A stretch of DNA of 64,000 nucleotides from JAFGVL01 sp963662245 (GCA_963662245.2 CAXXVQ010000001.1:1-64000), one strand, 5' to 3'; shown: positions 8,561 through 17,007, counted from the first letter of the stretch. Numbers and translations: made by a program. The notes: a model not told the origin generated them from the sequence alone.

Positions 8561-8755
8561 ACCTTTGTTTTCGTAATGGTTCCCGAAAGCTTTGCTTACG
8601 GGATTAAAAGGGAATTCCGTGAAATTCGGAAACAGTCACGCCTGCTGTGAGGTTCTTACACAGGTTTTGAATACACTCTTGCCACTGTCCCGAAGGTCGG
8701 GATGGGAAGGCATTTCAAAACTGAACTAAGTCAGAAGACCTACCATCACATTTTC
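8561..8755 (+). promoter_or_regulatory. Cobalamin riboswitch ahead of nrdDG
   Basis: The conserved cobalamin (B12) riboswitch core is readable in order: GGTTCCCG, AAAAGGGAATTCCGTGAAAT, CGGAAACAGTCACGCCTGCT, GCCACTGTCCC, GGGAAGGC, and GTCAGAAGACCTACC. Everything has the expected spacing and orientation. The class represses downstream genes when adenosyl- or related cobalamin is bound. The next gene, about 180 nt on, is nrdD, a B12-independent ribonucleotide reductase. I could not resolve the expression platform; neither a strong terminator nor a clear SD-sequestering helix is obvious between 8756 and 8935. Confidence 0.9.
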
Positions 8756-8935
8756 AGTAATAAAGCTTGCGTGGAATAAGCTCATACAACTAATACACAT
8801 CAATTTCTACACTTATTTTTTCTGTCTATTTTTAGGCAATTTATAAGTCACACTCAATTCGTGCATTAGGTTTATTTCCACTATCAAGCTTCTTTGATTG
8901 TTAATTATTAATTATTCATTTTTAATTTAAAGAGT

Positions 8936-11062
8936 ATGAGTAGTGCTGAAATCTTAATTGTGAAAAGAGACGGAAAAAGAGTTCCTTTTTCTATCGAAAA
9001 AATTAAAAACGCTATCCGAAAAGCGTTTCTTTCTGTAGGTAGTTTTGCTAGTGAAGACGACATTACCAATATTCTACAACGCGTAAATATTTATGACGGA
9101 ATAATTGTAGAAGACATCCAAAATCAGGTTGAACGATCTCTTATGGCTGAGTGTTATTTTGCTGTAGCAAAATCATACATGCTATATCGTCAAAAACATA
9201 CTGAAGACCGTGATACTCGTGACCGCATTAAGTTCCTAATTGACTACTGTGCAGCCGGCAATGCAGCCTCAGGAAGTAAGTTTGATGCCAATGCCAATGT
9301 CGACAAGAAAAATATTGCTACACTTATTGGCGAATTACCCAAAGGGAACTTCATAAGACTCAATCGTCGCTTGCTTACAGACAGAGTTTCAGAGATGTTT
9401 GGAAAAGAACTTTCTGATAAATATTTAAGCTACTTAAATCATCATTTTATCTACAAAAATGACGAAACCAGCCTTGCTCCATACTGTGCAAGTATCACCA
9501 TGTACCCATGGTTACTGGAAGGAACCTCAAAAATAGGAGGGAATTCCACGGCACCAACCAACCTGAAATCATTTTGCGGAGGTTTTATCAATATGGTATT
9601 CATTGTTTCCAGTATGTTGAGCGGAGCATGTGCCACACCGGAATTCCTGATGTATATGAATTATTTCATAGGCAAAGAATTTGGTTTAGATTACTTTAAA
9701 AGGAGTAATGATGTTGTTGATCTTTCACTAAAAAAACGCACTATTGACAAAGTCATCACGGATTGTTTTGAGCAAATCGTTTACTCACTAAATCAGCCAA
9801 CAGGCGCTCGTAATTTCCAAGCAGTATTCTGGAATATTGCATATTACGATAAATACTACTTTGAAAGCCTATTTGGTGAGTTTGTATTCCCTGATGGAAG
9901 TCGTCCGGATTGGGATTCTCTAAGCTGGCTTCAAAAACGCTTTATGACTTGGTTTAACCAAGAGCGCACAAGAACTGTACTTACTTTCCCGGTAGAAACC
10001 ATGGCTTTACTTAGCGAAAACGGGGATATTAAAGATGCCGAATATGGTGACTTCTCTGCTAAAATGTATTCAGAAGGACATTCGTTCTTTACTTACCTTA
10101 GCGACAATGCAGATAGCCTAAGTTCATGTTGCCGTCTTCGCAACGAAATACAGGACAATGGCTTCAGTTACACATTAGGAGCAGGAGGAGTTTCTACAGG
10201 CTCAAAAAGTGTGCTTACCATCAACATTAACCGCTGTGTACAACAAGCAAAACGAGAAGGAATTTCATATATGAAGTTCCTTGAAGATATAGTTGACTTG
10301 GTGCACAAAGTACAATTGGGATACAACGAAAACCTTAAGGAATTGCACGAAAAAGGCATGCTTCCATTATTTGATGCAGGGTATATCAACCTAAGTCGCC
10401 AATACTTAACTATAGGTGTGAACGGATTAGTTGAAGCTGCTGAATTTATGGGTATTGAGATCAATGATAATGCTGATTATGTGCAATTTACACAAGAGAT
10501 TCTAGGACTAATTGAAACATACAATAAAAAATATCGCTCAAAAGAAATCATGTTTAACTGCGAAATGATTCCGGCCGAGAATGTAGGAGTGAAGCATGCT
10601 AAATGGGATAAAGAGGATGGATATGTTGTTAAGCGAGATTGTTACAACAGCTATTTCTATGCGGTTGAAGACACTTCATTAAACATTGTCGACAGATTTA
10701 GAATTCACGGTAAAAAATACATTGAACACCTAACAGGAGGCTCAGCTTTACATATGAACCTCGAAGAACACCTAAGCGAAACTCAATACCGCCAACTTTT
10801 GCGCGTAGCAGCTACTGAAGGATGTAACTACTTTACATTCAATATCCCGAACACTGTCTGTAACGAATGTGGACATATTGATAAACGCTATTTAAAAGAG
10901 TGCCCAGAATGTGGCACTAAAAACATTGATTACCTGACTAGAATTATTGGTTACATCAAACGAGTTAGCAGTTTCTCAGCAGCACGCCAAAAAGAAGCTA
11001 GCGACAGATACTATGCAAAAAAAGAAAATAAAAAGGAATTAGAACATGCTGAAGTATTATAA
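8936..11062 (+). CDS. nrdD: Anaerobic (class III) ribonucleoside-triphosphate reductase
   Basis: This 708-aa protein makes deoxyribonucleotides from NTPs in the absence of oxygen, using a glycyl radical. An ATP-cone allosteric domain occupies about residues 1-95 (KRDGKRVPFSIEKIKNAI). The catalytic barrel follows. Near the C-terminus a zinc site (CNECGH, CPECGT) precedes the glycyl-radical motif TRIIGYIKR. Length and order are those of full class III enzymes. The start at 8936 gives the complete ATP-cone. It overlaps nrdG by 17 bases. Control by the upstream cobalamin riboswitch is strongly suggested and would switch this B12-independent enzyme off when B12 is available. Confidence 0.95.
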   Translation: MSSAEILIVKRDGKRVPFSIEKIKNAIRKAFLSVGSFASEDDITNILQRVNIYDGIIVEDIQNQVERSLMAECYFAVAKSYMLYRQKHTEDRDTRDRIKFLIDYCAAGNAASGSKFDANANVDKKNIATLIGELPKGNFIRLNRRLLTDRVSEMFGKELSDKYLSYLNHHFIYKNDETSLAPYCASITMYPWLLEGTSKIGGNSTAPTNLKSFCGGFINMVFIVSSMLSGACATPEFLMYMNYFIGKEFGLDYFKRSNDVVDLSLKKRTIDKVITDCFEQIVYSLNQPTGARNFQAVFWNIAYYDKYYFESLFGEFVFPDGSRPDWDSLSWLQKRFMTWFNQERTRTVLTFPVETMALLSENGDIKDAEYGDFSAKMYSEGHSFFTYLSDNADSLSSCCRLRNEIQDNGFSYTLGAGGVSTGSKSVLTININRCVQQAKREGISYMKFLEDIVDLVHKVQLGYNENLKELHEKGMLPLFDAGYINLSRQYLTIGVNGLVEAAEFMGIEINDNADYVQFTQEILGLIETYNKKYRSKEIMFNCEMIPAENVGVKHAKWDKEDGYVVKRDCYNSYFYAVEDTSLNIVDRFRIHGKKYIEHLTGGSALHMNLEEHLSETQYRQLLRVAATEGCNYFTFNIPNTVCNECGHIDKRYLKECPECGTKNIDYLTRIIGYIKRVSSFSAARQKEASDRYYAKKENKKELEHAEVL

Positions 11063-11516
11063 TTACGATATTGTTTTTCAAGAGATTCCGGATGAGGTAA
11101 CTTTTGCAATCAACATAACTAATTGTCCAAATCGCTGCAAAGGCTGTCACAGCACGCATTTACAAAGAAACATTGGTCAAGTGTTGGATGAAATAACTAT
11201 TGATGCTTTAATCAAGAAATACAGTACAGCAATTACCTGTTTCTGTTTTATGGGAGGGGATAATAATCCGGCTGAAGTTGCCCGATTAACTAAATATATC
11301 CGCAACAATCACCCTAAAATTAAAGTAGGCTGGTATTCAGGTTGTGCTAATCTTCCACAGGGTTTTGACAATAAGGATTTTCAATACATCAAATTAGGTG
11401 GATATAAAGAAGAATTTGGAAATCTTAAAAGCAAAACCTCAAACCAAAAATTATTTGAAATTCTGCCAAATGGTGAAATGAAAGACATTAGTACAAAGTT
11501 TTACCATTTATCATAG
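11046..11516 (+). CDS. nrdG: Class III RNR activating enzyme (radical SAM)
   Basis: This 156-aa radical SAM enzyme installs the glycyl radical on NrdD using S-adenosylmethionine and a 4Fe-4S cluster. The cluster motif CPNRCKGCHS (C-x3-C-x2-C) is near residues 27-36, and the SAM-binding MGGDNNP segment follows near residue 75. The short length, without extra ferredoxin-like clusters, is normal for NrdG. It starts inside the 3' end of nrdD, so expression is coupled. A hairpin terminator follows. Confidence 0.93.
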   Translation: MLKYYNYDIVFQEIPDEVTFAINITNCPNRCKGCHSTHLQRNIGQVLDEITIDALIKKYSTAITCFCFMGGDNNPAEVARLTKYIRNNHPKIKVGWYSGCANLPQGFDNKDFQYIKLGGYKEEFGNLKSKTSNQKLFEILPNGEMKDISTKFYHLS

Positions 11517-11548
11517 TGTTTTTGTTTTGCGACTTTAACACAAAAAAG

Positions 11549-11574
11549 AAGGAGTACTTTAAGAAGTGCTCCTT
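11549..11574 (+). terminator. Terminator of the nrdDG operon
   Basis: AAGGAGTACTT and AGTGCTCCTT form a hairpin with one G-T pair, followed by TTTTC and preceded by an A-run. Confidence 0.8.
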
Positions 11575-11601
11575 TTTCATTATTATTGATTTAGAATAGT
11601 A

Positions 11602-12652
11602 ATGCGAATTAAGGGTTGAAATTAAAATATCAAATTAATAAAAGCAGCAGCAATTCTTCCACATATAAAGGTCAATAAACCACTAGTAGAACGAACCTTG
11701 CTGGCTATTTGTATTTTTGTTTTTTCATTTAACCAGTTGAAAAGCGATTCAATTGGCTGTCTTACAGTTGAAACGGCTGAGGAATATAAATCAGCCCAAG
11801 CCTTATTTTGTTGTTTTTCCCATTCTGTTTGTCCTTTAATTGCCTTTACAGGAGTTAAAATGGACAAGTTGTTTGTTTTCTTTTTCTCAGACCAGAATTC
11901 AGCATTTGAATAAGCTTTGTCTGCAACAATAGTACGGTTATACATGTCTTGAGAAGCTTCTTTAAGCATACATAAATCATGTTTTGAAGCCTCTGTGAAA
12001 AGCATTTGTTCTGGATGAGGCAAATGTCCTTTTCGTCTAAAAGAAATGGCGTGTAACTTCAATCCATAATAGTATATACCTTTGGTAGAGCAAAAGCCCT
12101 TGTCAGTAATTTCTTGTGCCACTTTTGAATTTCTTTTTCCTGAACATATTATAATTGGCATAGAGTCTACAAGACTAATTTCTTTATCACAATCATTTGG
12201 CACAAAGTCATTAAACAAAGACAATGTAAGAGCTTTAAAGCCTTCATTGAGTCTATTTATCCTTGTGTTGAAAGCCACATATGATGTGAGTTTTGGAAAC
12301 CATTCACGAAGATGCTCACTTGCAAATTCATGAATCTTTTTCACTTTGTGATGTTCTTCAACTTGCATTACATACAAGTAAATGCTCATAGCCTCTTGGT
12401 CTGTAAATTTTGGCTGATCATTGTTGCTAAAGCGTTGACAAATATATTTTATCTCTTTATCGTATTGCTCACATACATAGCAATAGATTTTTATTAGTTT
12501 TATAGCCTTATCCTTGGGTATCATAATTAGAATAAATCGTGGATGATTTTTCATCTAATTTAATGATATTCAAGGATATAACAAAATATGTACCCGCTTA
12601 TTTTGCTGTATCACAGCACTTTATTTATCTTTTTTCAACCCTTAATTCGCAT
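11602..12652 (-). mobile_element. IS982-family insertion sequence, complete copy
   Basis: About 1051 bp with near-perfect terminal inverted repeats: ATGCGAATTAAGGGTTGAAA at the left and its complement TTTCAACCCTTAATTCGCAT at the right. A 5-bp direct repeat TAGTA flanks it (11597-11601 and 12653-12657), the expected target-site duplication. One transposase gene fills it, on the minus strand. A nearly identical second copy starts at 63248. It lies between the nrdDG terminator and the direct repeat that opens the Cas12a locus. The boundary was set by comparing both copies, which share sequence from ATGCG inward only. Confidence 0.93.
11622..12554 (-). CDS. IS982-family transposase
   Basis: A 310-aa DDE transposase. 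The catalytic triad can be placed at D130 (SLVDSMP), D212 (VADKAYSN) and E269 (QPIESLFN). The stretch DKGFCSTKGIYYYGLKLHA between the first two acids is characteristic of IS982. The likely start is either the first methionine or the methionine at residue 11. The ORF is intact and differs from the second copy by only one residue that I noticed (Ala/Val near residue 260), so both are probably recent and possibly active. Confidence 0.92.
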   Translation of the reverse strand: MKNHPRFILIMIPKDKAIKLIKIYCYVCEQYDKEIKYICQRFSNNDQPKFTDQEAMSIYLYVMQVEEHHKVKKIHEFASEHLREWFPKLTSYVAFNTRINRLNEGFKALTLSLFNDFVPNDCDKEISLVDSMPIIICSGKRNSKVAQEITDKGFCSTKGIYYYGLKLHAISFRRKGHLPHPEQMLFTEASKHDLCMLKEASQDMYNRTIVADKAYSNAEFWSEKKKTNNLSILTPVKAIKGQTEWEKQQNKAWADLYSSAVSTVRQPIESLFNWLNEKTKIQIASKVRSTSGLLTFICGRIAAAFINLIF

Positions 12653-12720
12653 TAGTAGATAAATAATGAGCAACAGCCTTCTATGCTGTAGGTCAATATA
12701 CCAGCTGCCTACACAAATAG

Positions 12721-12812
12721 AACGGCGTTAAACGCCTAAGCTGCATAGCAGCGAACTCTTTGTAGAATAATAACCAACATAAAACATAGGTGCAGTGCAG
12801 CGCACCGTACTA
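12721..12812 (+). repeat. About 90-bp direct repeat, left copy (bounds the Cas12a locus)
   Basis: Starts AACGGCGTTAAACGCCTAAG and continues through GCTGCATAGCAGCGAAC and TAGAATAATAACCAACAT to GCAGCGCACCGTACTATT. A second copy in the same orientation is at 26982-27075, just beyond the CRISPR array. The copies differ by a few substitutions and a short indel (GCAGTGCAGCG here, GCAGCG there). Short palindromes (GGCGTTAAACGCC, GCTGCATAGCAGC) lie inside. This may be a dispersed genomic repeat. Confidence 0.8.
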
Positions 12813-12938
12813 TTACCATTCCTCATTACTAGTTTTCTCATTCCTATAATTAAAAAATCGTTTTGTGAATAAATATTCTAATTTATAGTTGGTTCTAAAC
12901 AACTGATTTAATAGATTTGAGTATTAATACAAGAGCTT

Positions 12939-13838
12939 ATGGATCAACCAAAACTTGAACGACTTCTTCGCCTAATGAAGATGCTTACGGCAAATAACAC
13001 ATACACTGTGAATGAATTATCTGAACGATTAGAAATGTCTGTGCGAACAGTTTATCGTTATATCGACACCTTTCGTGAAGCCGGTTTTGTTATCAAAAAA
13101 CAAGGAGAGTTTACACGAATCGACCAATCATCACCATATTTTAAAGACATTAGCCAGTTGGTGCATTTCACTGAAGAAGAAGCATATATCCTTAAATCTG
13201 CCATAGAAAATATTGATGAAAACAACCTGCTTAAGCAAAATTTGAAAAAGAAACTCTACACAGTTTATGATTACAAAATCTTAGCGGAAACAGTGGTTAA
13301 GGGTAAAAATGCCGAAAACATAAACCACCTAGTAGAAGCTATTGAAACACAAAAACAAGTTATTCTAAAAAACTATAGTTCGGCACACGGGAGTGATGTT
13401 CGCGACAGAGTAGTAGAACCTTTCGCTTTTACCACCAACTATGTACAAGTGTGGTGTTATGATTGCGAAGACAGCACAAATAAACTTTTCAAAACCTCCC
13501 GTATCGCAGCTGTAGAAAGAAAAGAGCATGCATGGCATTATGCAGACAAACACCATATAGGACTCATTGATGTTTTCCGAATGAATAGCGACAAACAACT
13601 CCCAATAAAACTTAAACTTGGCTTAAGAGCTGCAAACTTATTGATGGAGGAGTATCCTTTGTCAACTCAATACTTAAAGCAAATATCAAATACAGAATGG
13701 CTATTTGAAACCAATGTTTGCAGCTATGAAGGAGTAGGGCGTTTTGTTATTGGATTATATGATGATATTGAAATTATTGATAATCCCGATTTTGCAAGAT
13801 TCATTGAAAATAGAATCAAAAAGATGCAAGAAAAATAG
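12939..13838 (+). CDS. WYL-domain transcriptional regulator
   Basis: A 299-aa protein with an N-terminal winged helix-turn-helix of the HTH_11/DeoR-like type (residues 1-60: LERLLRLMKMLTANNTYTVN, then SVRTVYRYIDTFREAGF), a middle region, and a WYL-type domain at about residues 140-215 in diverged form (VEPFAFTTNYVQVWCYDCED). A C-terminal extension follows. WYL regulators are thought to sense ligands, perhaps nucleic acids or nucleotides, and often sit next to CRISPR-Cas and other defence genes. It is the first gene inside the direct repeat. A candidate operator lies directly after its stop codon and recurs upstream of the HIRAN gene. Confidence 0.88.
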   Translation: MDQPKLERLLRLMKMLTANNTYTVNELSERLEMSVRTVYRYIDTFREAGFVIKKQGEFTRIDQSSPYFKDISQLVHFTEEEAYILKSAIENIDENNLLKQNLKKKLYTVYDYKILAETVVKGKNAENINHLVEAIETQKQVILKNYSSAHGSDVRDRVVEPFAFTTNYVQVWCYDCEDSTNKLFKTSRIAAVERKEHAWHYADKHHIGLIDVFRMNSDKQLPIKLKLGLRAANLLMEEYPLSTQYLKQISNTEWLFETNVCSYEGVGRFVIGLYDDIEIIDNPDFARFIENRIKKMQEK

Positions 13839-13857
13839 CTGTGTCATAAATTGTCAA
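13839..13857 (+). promoter_or_regulatory. Candidate operator, copy 1 (TGTCA-N5-TGTCA)
   Basis: CTGTGTCATAAATTGTCAA lies between the WYL regulator gene and the DUF1643 gene. It contains two TGTCA units about one helical turn apart. A near-identical copy is at 15227-15245. Assignment to the WYL protein is inference from position. Confidence 0.4.
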
Positions 13858-13891
13858 TCCGTTAGAATATTTTTGCTAAAAATTTATAATT

Positions 13892-14893
13892 ATGCTACAA
13901 TTTGATATTAGAGATTTATATCTGGCATTTGCTAACTTCTTTTCCCAAAATGGAAAAACATGCATTCGCATTTCATTTGATGATACCGAAAAAATATTCA
14001 AGCAACCGTTTAATATGCTTGCATTGAATGAAAAAAATGAAACCGATGGCATTATGATAATTCATTATGCCGACCAATTACAAGATTCTATTGAGGCAAA
14101 ACTACCATTAAATGCAGGTTTTCATGTACAAAATACCTGGATTTGCCTTGGTGAAAGTATGCTTCAAACATGTTTGCCTCTAATAGATGAATTTACTGGA
14201 ATTATTACTTATCAACGAATTTCTGATTCTGAGTACAAATTCAGGATTCAGAAAAAGGCTGATAAACAACATGATTATCTTTTTACACAAGAAGATTTGG
14301 CAAGTTTATTATTGCTGCAAGCAAAAGAATATTGGCGTATAAATAACAATAATAAAAAGGCAAAACAATTTATTTATACTCAACCTACAAGTAATAAAAC
14401 AACAGATGCTGTATTATCTGATTGCGAAAAATACCGATATGAACTAAAACGAACTTGGGATGATAATAAACCAAAGGTGATGTTTATAATGCTAAATCCA
14501 TCGACTGCTGATGCCGAGCAAGATGATCCAACTATAAGAAGGTGCATCAATTACGCTAAAGATTGGGGCTATGGTGGTATTTATGTTGGAAATCTATTTG
14601 CGTTCAGAGCTACAGACCCCAAAGACTTACTTAGAGCAGAAGAACCTATTGGAACAGATAATCTTCAATATTTAAAATCAATGCAAGCAGAGTGTGAAAT
14701 TACAATCTGTGCATGGGGTAATGGGGATATTGTAAAAAAACTCATCAACAAACACAATCCGGATTATAATCCTCTGCAACAGATAAATAACAAAATATAT
14801 TGTTTGGAATTATCTAATACCGGTACTCCAAAACACCCTCTATATTTAAGAAAAGACTTAAAGCCAATTAAGTATAAGAAGGAACTTTTTTAA
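13892..14893 (+). CDS. DUF1643-domain protein
   Basis: A 333-aa protein. The C-terminal half (about residues 170-325) is a DUF1643 domain: YRYELKRTWDDNKPKVMFIM, then LNPSTADAEQDDPTIRRC, GYGGIYVGNLFAFRATDPKD and ITICAWGNG. The conserved Asn-Pro-Ser-Thr-Ala-Asp block is intact. DUF1643 proteins are common in mobile and defence contexts, but their biochemical role is unknown to me. The N-terminal half (about 150 residues) shows no domain I recognise. It follows the WYL regulator by 53 bp and is probably the first gene of the accessory operon that leads into cas12a. Confidence 0.8.
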   Translation: MLQFDIRDLYLAFANFFSQNGKTCIRISFDDTEKIFKQPFNMLALNEKNETDGIMIIHYADQLQDSIEAKLPLNAGFHVQNTWICLGESMLQTCLPLIDEFTGIITYQRISDSEYKFRIQKKADKQHDYLFTQEDLASLLLLQAKEYWRINNNNKKAKQFIYTQPTSNKTTDAVLSDCEKYRYELKRTWDDNKPKVMFIMLNPSTADAEQDDPTIRRCINYAKDWGYGGIYVGNLFAFRATDPKDLLRAEEPIGTDNLQYLKSMQAECEITICAWGNGDIVKKLINKHNPDYNPLQQINNKIYCLELSNTGTPKHPLYLRKDLKPIKYKKELF

Positions 14894-14904
14894 AAATATC
14901 AAAT

Positions 14905-15210
14905 ATGCCATTCATGCTAATATACATAGCAATATGCCTAGTCTATGGTCTTATAATTCGGATTAAATCTGATTTTTTCCATACAATTACAGCTATCTGT
15001 ATTACAATTGTGATAACGCCATTATTCGGGAAATTTCTTTATTATAAACTGTTTTCTGATGAGCTTGAGACTCAAAATATCAACAAGAAACTACATAAAA
15101 ATAGTAGAAGAGCAGTTGAGCAATATCGAAAAGAGAAATTACAAGAACTAGACAGAAATACCTATAAAAGATGGGGCAAGCATGGTTCTAAAGAAATAAA
15201 TCCAAAATAA
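14905..15210 (+). CDS. Small two-helix membrane protein, unknown function
   Basis: 101 residues. The first half has two hydrophobic segments (MLIYIAICLVYGLII and ITAICITIVITPLFG); the second half is a charged, probably helical cytoplasmic tail rich in Lys, Arg and Glu (KKLHKNSRRAVEQYRKEKLQ). It starts 11 bp after the DUF1643 stop, which suggests co-transcription. Small membrane proteins with charged tails occur among defence effectors, but nothing here proves that role. I do not recognise the family. Confidence 0.6.
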   Translation: MPFMLIYIAICLVYGLIIRIKSDFFHTITAICITIVITPLFGKFLYYKLFSDELETQNINKKLHKNSRRAVEQYRKEKLQELDRNTYKRWGKHGSKEINPK

Positions 15211-15226
15211 TCTCACAAAAAAACTA

Positions 15227-15245
15227 CTGTGTCATAAGTTGTCAA
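15227..15245 (+). promoter_or_regulatory. Candidate operator, copy 2 (TGTCA-N5-TGTCA)
   Basis: CTGTGTCATAAGTTGTCAA differs from the copy at 13839 by one base. It lies just upstream of the hairpin and start of the HIRAN gene, where a regulator could act. Confidence 0.4.
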
Positions 15246-15252
15246 AATCCTA

Positions 15253-15283
15253 CCGTTTATTTGTATTATAAACAAATAAACGG
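15253..15283 (+). promoter_or_regulatory. Perfect 12-bp hairpin overlapping the HIRAN gene's ribosome-binding site
   Basis: CCGTTTATTTGT (15253-15264) and ACAAATAAACGG (15272-15283) are exact complements around a 7-nt loop. The final GG of the stem begins the GGAGG ribosome-binding site (15282-15286) located 8 nt before the ATG. It may be an operator palindrome or an RNA structure limiting translation. Confidence 0.55.
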
Positions 15284-15294
15284 AGGACAACGAT

Positions 15295-15612
15295 ATGAAA
15301 GACAGACACTTTTCCCACTTCCACATTGCCGGATTTACTTACTACGACGGCATAGATGTATACAAACACCTGCAAATTGGCACAGAGCTGAGACTTGAAG
15401 CCGAACCAACGAACTCTCATGACCCTAATGCAGTTGCTATTTACTATAAACAAACCATGTTGGGTTATGTACCTTCTGAATATAATTCCTTGATAAGCAA
15501 GTTTCTTCAACTTGGGTATACAGATATTTTTGAGGTAAAAATCAACCAAAAGAATAAAGAAGCCTATCCTGAGAAACAAATTAGAGTGGTGGTAAGGATT
15601 GCAAAGAAGTAA
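15295..15612 (+). CDS. HIRAN-domain protein
   Basis: A 105-aa stand-alone HIRAN domain: FHIAGFTYYDGIDVY opens the fold, LRLEAEPTNSHDPNAVAIYY is the central signature with the conserved N-x-x-D-x-x-A-V block, and LGYVP follows. HIRAN domains bind single-stranded or 3' DNA ends, best known from eukaryotic HLTF and Rad5. Bacterial stand-alone forms are often found near nucleases and mobile elements. A good ribosome-binding site (GGAGG) precedes the ATG. The next gene starts 8 bp later, so an operon is likely. A DNA-end-binding accessory role near a CRISPR system is plausible but unproven. Confidence 0.85.
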   Translation: MKDRHFSHFHIAGFTYYDGIDVYKHLQIGTELRLEAEPTNSHDPNAVAIYYKQTMLGYVPSEYNSLISKFLQLGYTDIFEVKINQKNKEAYPEKQIRVVVRIAKK

Positions 15613-15620
15613 CGGTTGCT

Positions 15621-16613
15621 ATGGAAACTAAAACTTATTCATACACAGGATACTTAAGAAACCTTTTCTGCATTATAAATCCAAGAAAGGAACAAGAGAT
15701 TTTAAGTGTTAATACTAGTCACACTATTGCCTATAATCAAATGTTATGGGGTGTAATTTCTATCCTGAGAGTAACAGATGTGGTGGAACCAATAAACCTA
15801 TACTTACAAAAAACAGCAGCTAGATACAAACTACAGGTAACATGGACTACCAGTAAGTTAAGAGGTGAAACCTCACTCAAAATATTTGAATACAGAAGGC
15901 GTTTGGAGCGATTAACAACACCGTTGCCATCGACCTTTGATTACAAAATGATTATTAAAGAATTTAAACTGCTAAATGATTTATCTGAAACCGTTGATTT
16001 TCAGATAAAATCTATTGATGATAGACGATACACAGCTAGCTTAAATTTATCGGTTCATTTTGATAAGGCAGAGAGCAGGCATGATGAATACTTAGATTTT
16101 GACGCTTTTAAACAGCAGTTAAATCCAATCATGCATTCCGAAAAGATAAAATCAGATATAGAAAATATCTTTAAATGCAATGCTTCATATTTTAATTTAA
16201 AAGATTTAACTCCAAACTGGGTAGAAAAGTCTATTGAACAGCAAACAGATAAATATCGTCTGCACAAAGCTATTTATTATACCATCAGAGCTTGTGGATT
16301 TTTGCTTTTAGGTCATAAAAATGAGGCTTACAAGCTAGAACCGGAATTCTTATTTAACCCACTGATGCTAACCAATACTCACAAACCCATGCTTGAACTG
16401 TACTTATTTATCCTAATAGCCACAAAGCACAGTTACTATTTGGATGAACTAGCTGAATATGATGACATTAAAATGAACTTCAAACAGTTTTTTGAATTAA
16501 GAGAGCTACAGCATGACCCATACTACAATTGTGATTTCTCTGATATTCAACCGTATATACACATCTCTAACATCTTTTACCGAATGATTAATTATGAAAA
16601 CTACATATTTTAA
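15621..16613 (+). CDS. Protein of unknown function (330 aa), Cas12a-locus accessory
   Basis: No domain recognised. The protein is soluble, without signal peptide or membrane span. The first part is probably alpha/beta (METKTYSYTGYLRNLFCIIN), followed by a charged helical middle and a C-terminal helical region ending NIFYRMINYENYIF. Cysteines are few and not arranged as a metal site. It is packed between the HIRAN and YggL-like genes with gaps of 8 and 15 bp, so it belongs to the same transcript. Codon use looks like its neighbours. It is the least explained gene of the Cas12a locus. Confidence 0.6.
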   Translation: METKTYSYTGYLRNLFCIINPRKEQEILSVNTSHTIAYNQMLWGVISILRVTDVVEPINLYLQKTAARYKLQVTWTTSKLRGETSLKIFEYRRRLERLTTPLPSTFDYKMIIKEFKLLNDLSETVDFQIKSIDDRRYTASLNLSVHFDKAESRHDEYLDFDAFKQQLNPIMHSEKIKSDIENIFKCNASYFNLKDLTPNWVEKSIEQQTDKYRLHKAIYYTIRACGFLLLGHKNEAYKLEPEFLFNPLMLTNTHKPMLELYLFILIATKHSYYLDELAEYDDIKMNFKQFFELRELQHDPYYNCDFSDIQPYIHISNIFYRMINYENYIF

Positions 16614-16628
16614 TAAACGAATAAAGCC

Positions 16629-16952
16629 ATGAAAAAACGATTAAGAAAGAAATTACACAAAGGGGAGTTTAAAGAAATGGGCTTCAAAATTGAATTTGAA
16701 TATGACCCAAACTTAACAAAAGAAGATTTGGATAAACTATGGTTAAGATTTATTGAAGATGCTATTGAAGGTAATAACCTTTGCGTTGGAGGAGGAGGAA
16801 ATTATAGCCAGAGTTATTTTGTATGTAGATATAAATCATCTGCAAATCAACAAGATAAAGATAAGCTTAACAAATGGTTCCTTAGTCAGAAAGAAACTAT
16901 TATCTCATTTACTATTAGTGATTTAACCGATGCTTGGCATGGTGATTTTTAA
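16629..16952 (+). CDS. YggL-family (DUF469) protein
   Basis: 107 residues with the hallmark YggL/DUF469 opening KKRLRKKLHKGEFKEMGFKI, the FIEDAIEGNNLCVGGGG segment with its glycine run, and the closing DLTDAWHGDF. Members of this family are reported to associate with the large ribosomal subunit. Length is typical. It is the last gene before cas12a; the cas12a start lies about 100 bp on, with a separate promoter element between them. Presence in a CRISPR locus is unexpected for a ribosome-linked protein and may reflect cargo rather than function. Confidence 0.8.
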   Translation: MKKRLRKKLHKGEFKEMGFKIEFEYDPNLTKEDLDKLWLRFIEDAIEGNNLCVGGGGNYSQSYFVCRYKSSANQQDKDKLNKWFLSQKETIISFTISDLTDAWHGDF

Positions 16953-17007
16953 CTTATTGTATCAAGTATTATTACCAACAATATAGTTTCTATGAACTAG
17001 TTTTTAA

